A DNA stretch of 8,796 nucleotides, from NCBI GenBank assembly GCA_902795665.1, contig CADBMA010000068.1:1-8796 (forward strand), in the 5' to 3' direction. A program made the position numbers and the translations under genes. A model generated the notes under the pieces. It was not told the DNA's origin. It saw only the letters and a program-made list of their open reading frames with translations, and searched no databases. The DNA comes from an uncultured Rhodospirillales bacterium (GTDB taxonomy: Bacteria; Pseudomonadota; Alphaproteobacteria; RF32; CAG-239). Below, one piece after another: positions 1 through 6,028 of the stretch. Position 1 is the stretch's first letter. Every line of letters starts with the position of its first letter.

Positions 1-714
1 ATGCAAAACACTATTGATGAGAAGTTAAAGTTGCAAGATGCAATAAATAACAAAATTGAAATCACCGAAACCGAAATTGACAACGCAATAAACAACTATG
101 CTCAGAGCAATAAAGCAACACCGGAGCAACTCAAACGTGAGTTGAAAGAGCATGGAATAAGTGAAGCTATCTTCCGTGAACAAATGAAAAGTGATATTGC
201 TTGGGTGCGTCTGGTGCGCGGCAAAACAGCCAATGATACAGTTACCGAAATTGAAATACAAGATGCTCTAAAGGCCACCAAACGCGATATGGAAAAAGTA
301 AAATATATGGTCTTGGAGATAGTTATCAACCGCAAAGATGCCCGTAATATAAATGATTTGGCCGAAACTTTGCGTCAAGATCCACGTTTTGAGATGTATG
401 CTGCTCAGTTTTCGCAAAGCCCAAGCTCTTCAAGCGGTGGCCGTTTGGGGTGGGTTAATGCCGGACAGCTTCCGGAAACCTTGGATAAAACTCTTCAGAA
501 AATGACCGATGGGCAGGTGTCAAATCCGGTGCTGTATAACGATTCGTATTATATTTTGAAAGTTGAAAAAAAGTTTGACCCTGCCAAAGACCAGCTTCCG
601 GAACCCAGTGCCGCAGAAATTTCGGAAATGCTGCAAGGACAAAAAACAGAGCGTTTTGCCTCACGCCATTTGCAGCTTTTGCGTCAACGCGCCGCAATTG
701 AACTGAAAGAGTAG
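1..714 (+). CDS. surA: SurA-type periplasmic peptidylprolyl isomerase/chaperone (5' partial)
   Basis: This is the C-terminal 237 residues of a SurA-like chaperone, which escorts unfolded outer membrane proteins through the periplasm and isomerises Xaa-Pro bonds. The visible part begins inside the SurA N-terminal domain: residues 4-9 (TIDEKL) match the family's 'LIDEKLxLQEA' helix, followed by the 'TETEIDNAI' and 'EQMKSDIAWVRLV' helices. The ATG at base 1 is therefore probably an internal methionine, and the signal peptide and true start lie upstream of the window. One parvulin domain covers roughly residues 98-192, with a GGRLGWV segment near 146-152 typical of parvulins. A helical tail follows (about 205-237). 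E. coli SurA has two parvulin domains, while a single one is common in alphaproteobacteria. The next gene, rsmA, begins four bases after the stop, so the two are probably co-transcribed. The identity is well supported; the missing N-terminus cannot be judged. Confidence 0.9.
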   Translation: MQNTIDEKLKLQDAINNKIEITETEIDNAINNYAQSNKATPEQLKRELKEHGISEAIFREQMKSDIAWVRLVRGKTANDTVTEIEIQDALKATKRDMEKVKYMVLEIVINRKDARNINDLAETLRQDPRFEMYAAQFSQSPSSSSGGRLGWVNAGQLPETLDKTLQKMTDGQVSNPVLYNDSYYILKVEKKFDPAKDQLPEPSAAEISEMLQGQKTERFASRHLQLLRQRAAIELKE

Positions 715-718
715 GTTT

Positions 719-1543
719 ATGCTTCCATCGCTGCGTGAAACTGTCGACTATTATGGGCTTATGGCCAATCGGGCTTTAGGGCAGAATTTTTTGTTGGATA
801 GCAATATTACCGACAAAATTATCCGACTATCCCTCGGAAGGCAAAACATCGCTGATTTTAATAATTATAATATTATAGAAGTCGGACCCGGCCCCGGAGG
901 TTTGACGCGTTCCATATTGGCCAATAACCCTCATTCTCTGTCAGTGATTGAGATGGATGAACGTTGCATAAAAATTATGGAAGATTTGCGTAACGAAACC
1001 AATTGCCCGATGAAAATTATTAATGGTGATGCTCTTACCTATAATCTTCCTGAAATATCCGCATCTCCACGGCAAATTATCAGCAATTTACCATATAATG
1101 TCTCGGTGCCGCTCTTGTTAAAATGGTTGTTGCAGGCAAAAGAATATTCAGCCATGACCTTAATGTTTCAAAAAGAAGTAGCCGATAGAATTATGGCTCC
1201 AACACATTGCAAAGATTATGGAAGAGTTTCAATTATCGCACAGCTTACCTGCAAAGTTGAAAAATTAATGGACTTAAATCCGGAGTGTTTTACTCCGGCA
1301 CCCAAAATATGGTCCAGTGTGCTTTTATTCCGTCCTTTAGAAAATGCTATCAGCGCTGAAGATATTGCCAAAATTGAAAAGATTACGGCGCTGGCTTTTG
1401 GGCAACGCCGGAAAATGCTGCGTCAAAGTTTGAAGATGCTGCCGGATATTGCTTCCAAACTGGAACAGCTAAACATATCCGCAACATCACGTCCTGAAGA
1501 ACTTACACCGCAGCAATTTTATGCTCTGGCTCAGTTGTTCTGA
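719..1543 (+). CDS. rsmA: 16S rRNA (adenine(1518)-N6/adenine(1519)-N6)-dimethyltransferase RsmA (KsgA)
   Basis: RsmA uses S-adenosylmethionine to dimethylate two adjacent adenines in the 3'-terminal helix of 16S rRNA, a late step in 30S subunit maturation in the cytoplasm. Visible family motifs, in order: GQNFLLD (residues 21-27), the SAM-binding EVGPGPGGLT (54-63), acidic residue E78 with MDE, GDAL (103-106), the catalytic NLPYNVS (123-129), FTPAPKIWSSV (191-201), and the C-terminal FGQRRKMLRQ (227-236). The length of 274 residues is normal for the family. The start at 719 is preferred because the LPSLRETVDYYGL leader matches the usual N-terminal helix before the LGQNF motif, and a GAGTAGG sequence sits just upstream inside the end of surA. 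In many proteobacteria pdxA lies between surA and rsmA; here it is absent and the gap is only four bases. All catalytic residues look intact. Confidence 0.97.
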   Translation: MLPSLRETVDYYGLMANRALGQNFLLDSNITDKIIRLSLGRQNIADFNNYNIIEVGPGPGGLTRSILANNPHSLSVIEMDERCIKIMEDLRNETNCPMKIINGDALTYNLPEISASPRQIISNLPYNVSVPLLLKWLLQAKEYSAMTLMFQKEVADRIMAPTHCKDYGRVSIIAQLTCKVEKLMDLNPECFTPAPKIWSSVLLFRPLENAISAEDIAKIEKITALAFGQRRKMLRQSLKMLPDIASKLEQLNISATSRPEELTPQQFYALAQLF

Positions 1544-1680
1544 TTGTAATTTTGTTTTATTATGATGTTTGCGCTCAAACACAGACTGCACCAAAATATA
1601 CACTAACGTAATGACAAAAAACGCTTCCGGCAATTATATCATATATCAAACAAGTTTTGTTTTTATAAATGTAACAAAAG

Positions 1681-1708
1681 TTGACATTTCATCAGTTTAT
1701 TGCATAAT
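1681..1708 (+). promoter_or_regulatory. Sigma-70-type promoter for the glycosyltransferase-epimerase operon
   Basis: A perfect -35 box TTGACA (1681-1686) is followed after 16 bases by CATAAT (1703-1708). The predicted transcript start is near 1715. This helps choose the start of the next gene: an in-frame TTG at 1700 lies inside the -10 region and could not be translated from this transcript, whereas ATG 1739 can. The rest of the 195-base gap after rsmA holds only AT-rich sequence and weak short hairpins (for example TGTTTG/CAAACA at 1566-1581) without a convincing U-tract. Confidence 0.7.
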
Positions 1709-1738
1709 GTTAACAATATTAATGATGAGTGCTTAACA

Positions 1739-2602
1739 ATGAAATTTCTATTCTATACTATACTAAAACAAATTTCCGAATTGCTTTTTCGGTTGCATAT
1801 TATTGGTGAAGAACGCTACAAAAAGCTGCTGAAACCATATTATCGTGAAAAAATTACCCTTTTTTCAATTTGGCACAACTTTCTGTGCCGCAGAAAGGTT
1901 ATTGGATATTTCAATCTCCATGTTGCCAATGCTAAAATGGTTGTATATACGTGCCTGACTGGAGGCTATGACGCACTTCTTACTCCGGATTATATGAATC
2001 CGGAATGTGATTATGTATGTTTTACAGATGACGAGGAGATGATTAAACGCCGCTATATCGGTCCATGGAAAATTGAGCCGTTGCGCTTTTCTGAGCTAAA
2101 CAACAGCAAAAACAACCGTTGGCACAAAATGCACCCGCATATCTTGTTTCCCAACTATTCTGCCAGCTTGTACATTGATTCTAATGTCAACTTTAAAACC
2201 GGTAAAATATTTGAATATATCCGCTCGGTTCCGCACAAGTGTTTTTTGGCTCTGCCGCGTCATTCCAAACGTGACTGCATTTATGATGAGGCTGATTTTG
2301 TGGTCGCCTCAAAAATAGATAGTATTGAAAATGTTGCACCGCTAATGGACAAATACCGCCAAGAAAATTTTCCTGAGCATTTCGGCTTGGCAGAAAATAA
2401 TGTTATTTTTAGACGTCATAATAACAAAGAATGTATTAAGCTCATGGAAGAATGGTGGTCTATATTTAATCAATACTCTCGCCGCGACCAACTCAGTTTG
2501 TTTTATTTGTTGTGGAAAAACAAAATTGATTATGTGTTTTTCTCGCCATATTCTTTCAAAAAAGACCACAAAAATTTTAAGATTTATAAACACAAGGGAT
2601 AG
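1739..2602 (+). CDS. Glycosyltransferase-like protein of the DUF616 / TOD1-MUCI70 family
   Basis: This 287-residue protein carries the motif series I associate with the DUF616 (TOD1/MUCI70) glycosyltransferase-like domain: VVYTCLTGGYD (68-78), DYVCFTDD (91-98), GPWKIEPL (108-115), KMHPHILFP (130-138), the DxD-like SLYIDSN (143-149), HSKRDCIYDEA (175-185), GLAENNVIFRRHN (216-228) and RRDQLSL (248-254). Family members are predicted or shown to act in glycan synthesis, and the YIDSN aspartate is the likely metal or sugar-nucleotide contact. About 65 residues precede the domain, with a basic, aromatic-rich character and no clear membrane anchor, so a cytoplasmic or membrane-peripheral role is likely. 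ATG 1739 is chosen over TTG 1700 because the promoter overlaps the latter; the ribosome binding site is weak (GATGAG, nine bases upstream). It lies three bases before an epimerase gene, which suggests shared work on a surface polysaccharide. The acceptor and donor cannot be deduced. Confidence 0.82.
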   Translation: MKFLFYTILKQISELLFRLHIIGEERYKKLLKPYYREKITLFSIWHNFLCRRKVIGYFNLHVANAKMVVYTCLTGGYDALLTPDYMNPECDYVCFTDDEEMIKRRYIGPWKIEPLRFSELNNSKNNRWHKMHPHILFPNYSASLYIDSNVNFKTGKIFEYIRSVPHKCFLALPRHSKRDCIYDEADFVVASKIDSIENVAPLMDKYRQENFPEHFGLAENNVIFRRHNNKECIKLMEEWWSIFNQYSRRDQLSLFYLLWKNKIDYVFFSPYSFKKDHKNFKIYKHKG

Positions 2603-2605
2603 AAA

Positions 2606-3559
2606 ATGCATATTTTAGTCACCGGAGGAACCGGTTTTATTGGGTCAAGCCTGGCAGATAAACTGTTAGCCGAAGGGCATCAAGTGACGGTTGTAGACAA
2701 TTTTGACCCTTATTATGCTTATGAAGTCAAACAAAATAACATTGCGCATAATTTACACAATTCAAATTATAAATTATATCAAGCGGATATTGCAGACAAA
2801 GCTGCACTGAATAAAGTTTTTAATGACAATCAGTTTGATGCGGTGGTACATTTGGCGGCGCGCGCCGGAGTTCGCCCTTCAATTGAACGTCCGGAAGACT
2901 ATGTTAATGCCAATATTTTAGGCACAATTCATATTCTTGAATTGATGAAAGATTATCATATAAACAAACTGGTTTTTGCGTCTTCATCGTCAGTCTACGG
3001 CAACTGCAAAGAGCAGGTTTTTAGCGAAGATTTGAAAGTCACGGAACCAATTTCGCAATACGCCGCAACCAAATCTGCCTGTGAGCAGTTTTGTTATACC
3101 TATCACAAATTATACGGGCTCAATGTTGTTTGCTTGCGATTCTTTACTGTATACGGACCACGGCAAAGACCTGACTTGGCAATCCACAAATTTACCAATT
3201 TAATTGCAGCCAATCAGGCAATTCCAATGTATGGAGATGGTACAACAAAACGTGACTATACATATATTGATGACATTGTTGCTGGCATTAAGTCTGCCAT
3301 TAATTATGATAAAACACCATACGAAATTATCAATCTCGGCGGTGGTGAACCGGTAAGCCTGCAGCGCATGATTGAGGTTATTGCCGCCACCATGGGCAAA
3401 CAGGCCATTATTGACCGCCAACCCATGCAAAAAGGTGATGTTGATAAAACCGTTTCTGATATCAGCAAAGCGCAAAAACTTTTGGGCTACAACCCCAAGA
3501 CTAAATTTGTTGACGGAATTGCCAAATTTGTTTCTTGGTGGCAAAAACAACAAAAATAG
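2606..3559 (+). CDS. NAD-dependent sugar-nucleotide epimerase, probable UDP-glucuronate 4-epimerase
   Basis: This 317-residue extended short-chain dehydrogenase/reductase interconverts nucleotide sugars, most likely at C4. The Rossmann NAD site is GGTGFIG (residues 7-13) with D31 as the likely ribose contact. Other visible motifs are VHLAARAGVRPS (81-92), the SSSSVYG strand (126-132) carrying the catalytic Ser/Thr, the catalytic Y152-x3-K156 pair (YAATK), RFFTVYGPRQRPDLAI (178-193) and RDYTYIDD (216-223). VDNFDPYY near 30-37 and FTVYGPRQRPD are typical of the branch annotated as UDP-glucuronate 4-epimerases, which make UDP-galacturonate for capsule or lipopolysaccharide. Relatives acting on UDP-glucose or UDP-GlcNAc share many of these motifs, so the substrate is less certain than the fold. 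The ribosome binding site AAGGGA lies inside the end of the preceding glycosyltransferase gene, three bases away, indicating one operon. The length is normal and no key residue is missing. Confidence 0.88.
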   Translation: MHILVTGGTGFIGSSLADKLLAEGHQVTVVDNFDPYYAYEVKQNNIAHNLHNSNYKLYQADIADKAALNKVFNDNQFDAVVHLAARAGVRPSIERPEDYVNANILGTIHILELMKDYHINKLVFASSSSVYGNCKEQVFSEDLKVTEPISQYAATKSACEQFCYTYHKLYGLNVVCLRFFTVYGPRQRPDLAIHKFTNLIAANQAIPMYGDGTTKRDYTYIDDIVAGIKSAINYDKTPYEIINLGGGEPVSLQRMIEVIAATMGKQAIIDRQPMQKGDVDKTVSDISKAQKLLGYNPKTKFVDGIAKFVSWWQKQQK

Positions 3560-3582
3560 GCGACAATATTGTAAAAAAATAT

Positions 3583-3610
3583 TTGCAAAAGATAAAATTT
3601 GTGCTATAAT
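3583..3610 (+). promoter_or_regulatory. Extended -10 promoter of the 3646 gene
   Basis: TTGCAA (3583-3588) is followed after 16 bases by a perfect TATAAT (3605-3610), preceded by TG one base away (TGCTATAAT, 3602-3610), a classic extended -10. The predicted start near 3617 gives a leader of about 30 bases. The same TGCTATAAT nonamer occurs in the promoter at 5977-6006. Confidence 0.75.
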
Positions 3611-3623
3611 TTAGACAAAATAA

Positions 3624-3637
3624 TCCTAAATTTAGGA
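3624..3637. promoter_or_regulatory. 14-base perfect palindrome overlapping the Shine-Dalgarno
   Basis: TCCTAAATTTAGGA reads the same on both strands and lies about 8 to 21 bases downstream of the predicted transcript start. Its right arm contains most of the AGGAG ribosome binding site (3634-3638) of the 3646 gene. It could be an operator for a dimeric regulator, or in RNA a five-base-pair hairpin with an AAUU loop that hides the ribosome binding site. Either role is inference. Confidence 0.45.
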
Positions 3638-3645
3638 GATGAGAT

Positions 3646-4491
3646 ATGAGCAAAGTTGATGATAAAATTAAGAAACTGAGAGATAAGCTCAGATCTGGAA
3701 AGGCAGTTAAAGGTTTGGCCTTGCTGACAATGTTATCTTTTTCTCAAGAAACAAAGTCTTATCCCGTACAAAACTCTTCAAAAGAAAAAAGTTCCGAAAC
3801 AACCATAACGGTTTCTCCCAAACAGGGTAATGATATGCTTAATGCCGAAGAAATGGCAAAAGTTTTGGAAGAGAAGGGGCTGAACACAATTTCTAACTTT
3901 GATGTCAGTGAAGTTCAATGGGCACGAGAAACTATAGATAGTTTGCAAGAAGGTGAGATTAGTAAAAAAATTAAAAAAAATATTCTGGCCGGAAAAACAG
4001 CTAATACCAACAATAGATGGTGCTTAAAAGGAGTAAAAGCAATTTTACGCAGCGCCAAGGCCCAGATGACTAAAAAATTTTATAATCTCGGACACGCCTA
4101 TCAAGCCGTTGATGAGTTGCGGCAGTCACCGGATTTTGTAGAAATAAAAGTAAAATATGGAATGTTGGATTGTCTGCCGGAAGGCTCTATTGTGGTGCAA
4201 GATAAAGGCGGAAGGTCACGAGATGGGCATATTTTTTGCGTTAAAAAAAACAAAAATAAAAAAAATGTTCAGGAATGCGGACAACAGGGAGGAGATTGGA
4301 ATATACCAAAAAACAAAGGCAAATATGGCGATGAAGTATATGCTTTTGTTCCCGCTGACTGCAAACTCCCAAAAGAGGTGGTCACAGCGCTCTTGAAAGA
4401 TGGTAAATTTATAAATCCTGAAACTTTGCAAGACAATAATACAGCCTACTATGCTATGGCTGCACAAAAAAAATCCGGCCGCGGAGCATAA
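3646..4491 (+). CDS. Probable exported protein with CHAP/NlpC-P60-like Cys-His hydrolase signature
   Basis: I do not recognise this 281-residue protein by name. It begins with a strongly basic stretch (K3 to K22) and then a short hydrophobic run, GLALLTMLSF (23-32), which could be a long-n-region signal peptide. A Ser/Thr/Lys-rich linker follows (about 33-60). The conserved-looking core starts with NRWCLKGVKAIL (123-134), where Cys126 opens a helix as in CHAP and NlpC/P60 papain-like amidases. The core continues through GHAYQAVDEL (149-158) and LPEGSIVVQD (177-186), and then DGHIFCV (193-199), where His195 sits on a strand as the expected catalytic histidine. The order Cys-helix then 'GDIV'-like strand then 'GHI' strand is that of peptidoglycan-cleaving amidases. 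A lysine-rich loop (200-207) and a C-terminal region with three further cysteines follow. Start choice rests on AGGAG at 3634-3638, seven bases upstream. It is monocistronic, with its own promoter and a candidate terminator. It may be a cell-wall hydrolase or an effector; the function is inferred from motifs only. Confidence 0.6.
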   Translation: MSKVDDKIKKLRDKLRSGKAVKGLALLTMLSFSQETKSYPVQNSSKEKSSETTITVSPKQGNDMLNAEEMAKVLEEKGLNTISNFDVSEVQWARETIDSLQEGEISKKIKKNILAGKTANTNNRWCLKGVKAILRSAKAQMTKKFYNLGHAYQAVDELRQSPDFVEIKVKYGMLDCLPEGSIVVQDKGGRSRDGHIFCVKKNKNKKNVQECGQQGGDWNIPKNKGKYGDEVYAFVPADCKLPKEVVTALLKDGKFINPETLQDNNTAYYAMAAQKKSGRGA

Positions 4492-4510
4492 TTCTTAAAA
4501 ATACAGATTT

Positions 4511-4538
4511 TGCAATGCAACTTTTCAGCTGCATTGTG
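4511..4538 (+). terminator. Candidate intrinsic terminator after the 3646 gene
   Basis: CAATGCA (4513-4519) pairs with TGCATTG (4530-4536) around a ten-base loop, extended by two possible G-U pairs. It is followed by a T-rich run with scattered C and G. The stem is short and AT-rich and the U-tract imperfect, so termination may be partial; the next promoter begins ten bases later. Confidence 0.4.
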
Positions 4539-4547
4539 TTTCTGTTG

Positions 4548-4576
4548 TTTACAAACTCTAAAACATATTATATACT
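4548..4576 (+). promoter_or_regulatory. Sigma-70-type promoter of the 4604 gene
   Basis: TTTACA (4548-4553), a 17-base spacer and TATACT (4571-4576) make a good promoter with a predicted start near 4583, about 20 bases before the ATG. A strong AGGAGA ribosome binding site follows at 4593-4598. Confidence 0.65.
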
Positions 4577-4603
4577 TCCCTACACATTTTTTAGGAGAAT
4601 AAC

Positions 4604-5311
4604 ATGAACAAATTTTTTAATTATGTGAGATTTGGAAAAGGTATCGGAGCAATATGGCTTCTGTTATATTCTTTGGTAATTGCTGTTTTTATCGGTGTTG
4701 GCACTAAAAATGTCGGCAATGATATGGTGCCGACTTTGCAAAATGTTGCTGATCAGCTTTTGCCGATTAAGGTAGAAAATGGTACTATTGTCGAACCCAA
4801 AGAAACTGTAAAAGCCGTCAAATTGGATATTGAAGGTGTTGTAGTGCCAATTATTTTGGATACAACCATTGATTCTATCGATGTTACAAACTTCAAACCG
4901 GGGATTTATATTTCACGCCAATCCGCTTATGTGGTCGGCCCCACAAAAACTCAAATATACCCCTTTGAAGGCTCGATATTTTTGGAACAAAGAGATTATA
5001 CAGATCTCTTTCGCAAATATGCCGCTTATTTAGGTGTAATGTTCGGAATATTGAGTTTTGTCGTGCTGTTTGTGATATATTTGGCAATTGCTGCACTCAA
5101 TGCACTATTTACAGTGATGGTGGCAAAATTATTCAAATTGAACTTAAGCTATGACGGCGGTATGCGTCTTAGTGCCGTGACTTATGTTATAACTTCAATT
5201 TTAATGTCTTTGCTGCAATACGCACATTTATCAACCCCAATATCATTGTACGTTATTGCCGCGGTAGCGTTGCAGGTTATTGTTCTTAAAGCAATGGCAA
5301 GCAATAAATAA
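4604..5311 (+). CDS. Integral membrane protein resembling the DUF1189 family
   Basis: This 235-residue protein has one N-terminal membrane segment (about 15-33), a soluble beta-rich extracytoplasmic region (about 35-137), and three or four further membrane segments (about 138-163, possibly 163-178, 188-205, 212-230). The layout fits DUF1189, as does the soluble-domain pattern 'PIKVENGTIVEP' (54-65) followed by 'VVVPIILDTT' (79-88): a short '++ nG xxxxP' hairpin and then an isoleucine-rich 'iiD' strand. No enzymatic motif is visible and the family has no established function known to me; a sensor or envelope-assembly role would be a guess. Expression is from its own promoter, with AGGAGA six bases upstream of the ATG, and it ends at a strong bidirectional hairpin shared with the convergent HdeD-like gene. 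The membrane topology is much more certain than the family name. Confidence 0.7.
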   Translation: MNKFFNYVRFGKGIGAIWLLLYSLVIAVFIGVGTKNVGNDMVPTLQNVADQLLPIKVENGTIVEPKETVKAVKLDIEGVVVPIILDTTIDSIDVTNFKPGIYISRQSAYVVGPTKTQIYPFEGSIFLEQRDYTDLFRKYAAYLGVMFGILSFVVLFVIYLAIAALNALFTVMVAKLFKLNLSYDGGMRLSAVTYVITSILMSLLQYAHLSTPISLYVIAAVALQVIVLKAMASNK

Positions 5312-5327
5312 AAATTAAAATTAAAAT

Positions 5328-5355
5328 AAAACCTCGGAAACAAATCCGAGGTTTT
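5328..5355. terminator. Bidirectional intrinsic terminator between convergent genes
   Basis: AAAACCTCGGA (5328-5338) pairs with TCCGAGGTTTT (5345-5355) around a six-base loop, giving an 11-base-pair stem with a GC core. On the + strand it runs into TTTTGTTTTT; on the - strand the complement of the A-rich stretch 5310-5331 supplies a U-rich tail. It should end transcription of both the 4604 gene and the convergent 5364-5903 gene. Confidence 0.92.
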
Positions 5356-5363
5356 GTTTTTGA

Positions 5364-5903
5364 CTATTTGGCTGGAAAGTAAAAAGCCTCAAGCAACGAA
5401 AATGCGCCGTAAATAATCATATATATTCCGATTATGGCCGTGATGGTTATGGCTCCCAGCATGGGATAAGCCAAAATCAAAAAGGCAAAAATTACACCGC
5501 ATATTCCAATCATCAAACTCCAGCTCCATGGCATATTAATGCGACAAAGACGGATGGCGCCGACAATTTGAATTACGCCTACCGCCAAACTCCAGATTGC
5601 AAAAATTACCGGCAGACTTGCTGCGCTAATCCCTAAATTGGCAACCAGAATAAGCCCGATAAGTATATCCAACAGCCCCACAAACAAATCCCAGCCGCTT
5701 TCAAAAGAAAAAGATGTAATCACATATCCGCTGCCGACAATAATGAATGCAATTCCGATATATAAAGCCAACGCAACCAAACTTGCTACCGGATTGAAGC
5801 AAACATATATACCAAGCAATATCATAATAATTCCAATGCACAAACGCCACATACTGATGTTGTTCCAAAAAGTTGTGCCGTCTGTATTTACTTGCTGTTT
5901 CAT
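5364..5903 (-). CDS. HdeD/DUF308 family six-helix membrane protein
   Basis: This 179-residue protein consists almost wholly of hydrophobic helices: about 20-36, 40-62, 72-88, 95-117, 127-145 and 150-173. That six-segment layout, a three-helix unit repeated twice, is the signature of the HdeD/DUF308 family. Family markers include 'GIIMILLGIYVCFNPVAS' near the first helix pair and the matching 'GICGVIFAFLILAYPMLGA' in the second half, each with a Gly-rich helix followed by a Pro at the membrane boundary. E. coli HdeD contributes to acid resistance at high cell density; whether this homologue does so is unknown. The start is set by GAGGAGA (complement of 5909-5915), five bases from the ATG. The gene converges on the DUF1189-like gene across a shared terminator and diverges from the nuclease-SUKH cassette. 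A 13-base palindrome lies in the divergent gap. Confidence 0.87.
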   Translation of the reverse strand: MKQQVNTDGTTFWNNISMWRLCIGIIMILLGIYVCFNPVASLVALALYIGIAFIIVGSGYVITSFSFESGWDLFVGLLDILIGLILVANLGISAASLPVIFAIWSLAVGVIQIVGAIRLCRINMPWSWSLMIGICGVIFAFLILAYPMLGAITITAIIGIYMIIYGAFSLLEAFYFPAK

Positions 5904-5932
5904 GTTTTTCTCCTCATTTAATGTTTTCTATT

Positions 5933-5945
5933 ATGATTTAATCAT
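5933..5945. promoter_or_regulatory. 13-base palindrome in the divergent intergenic region
   Basis: ATGATT-T-AATCAT has perfect six-base arms around one central base. It overlaps a possible -10 of the HdeD-like gene on the - strand (CATAAT, complement of 5930-5935), although no good -35 accompanies that box. It could be an operator controlling the leftward gene or the divergent pair, but in AT-rich DNA such short palindromes also arise by chance. Confidence 0.3.
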
Positions 5946-5976
5946 CAAAAAAGTTATTTAAAGCGGTGTTTTTTTG

Positions 5977-6006
5977 TTGAAAATAGACAAAATAAAATGC
6001 TATAAT
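5977..6006 (+). promoter_or_regulatory. Extended -10 promoter of the nuclease-SUKH cassette
   Basis: TTGAAA (5977-5982), an 18-base spacer and TATAAT (6001-6006) with the extended TGC (TGCTATAAT from 5998). The start near 6013 leaves a leader of about 16 bases, containing the AAGAGG ribosome binding site. This favours ATG 6029 over the GTG at 6023, which overlaps that site. Confidence 0.7.
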
Positions 6007-6028
6007 ACATAAAGAACAAGAGGTGAAG

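Noticed and set aside
1..3. ATG at base 1 as the true surA start
   Set aside because: The encoded residues match the interior of the SurA N-terminal domain and no signal peptide is present; the gene is cut by the window edge.
1566..1581. Hairpin TGTTTG/CAAACA as a terminator for rsmA
   Set aside because: It has only six weak base pairs and no following T-run on the + strand.
1700..1738. TTG start extending the glycosyltransferase by 13 residues
   Set aside because: It lies within the -10 region of the TTGACA/CATAAT promoter and has no ribosome binding site; ATG 1739 fits the transcript.
5364..5903. The HdeD-like protein as part of the toxin cassette
   Set aside because: It is on the opposite strand with its own ribosome binding site and terminator, and HdeD/DUF308 proteins are ordinary membrane proteins not tied to nuclease toxins.
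6023..6028. GTG start two codons upstream in the nuclease gene
   Set aside because: It overlaps the AAGAGG ribosome binding site, which is correctly spaced for ATG 6029.
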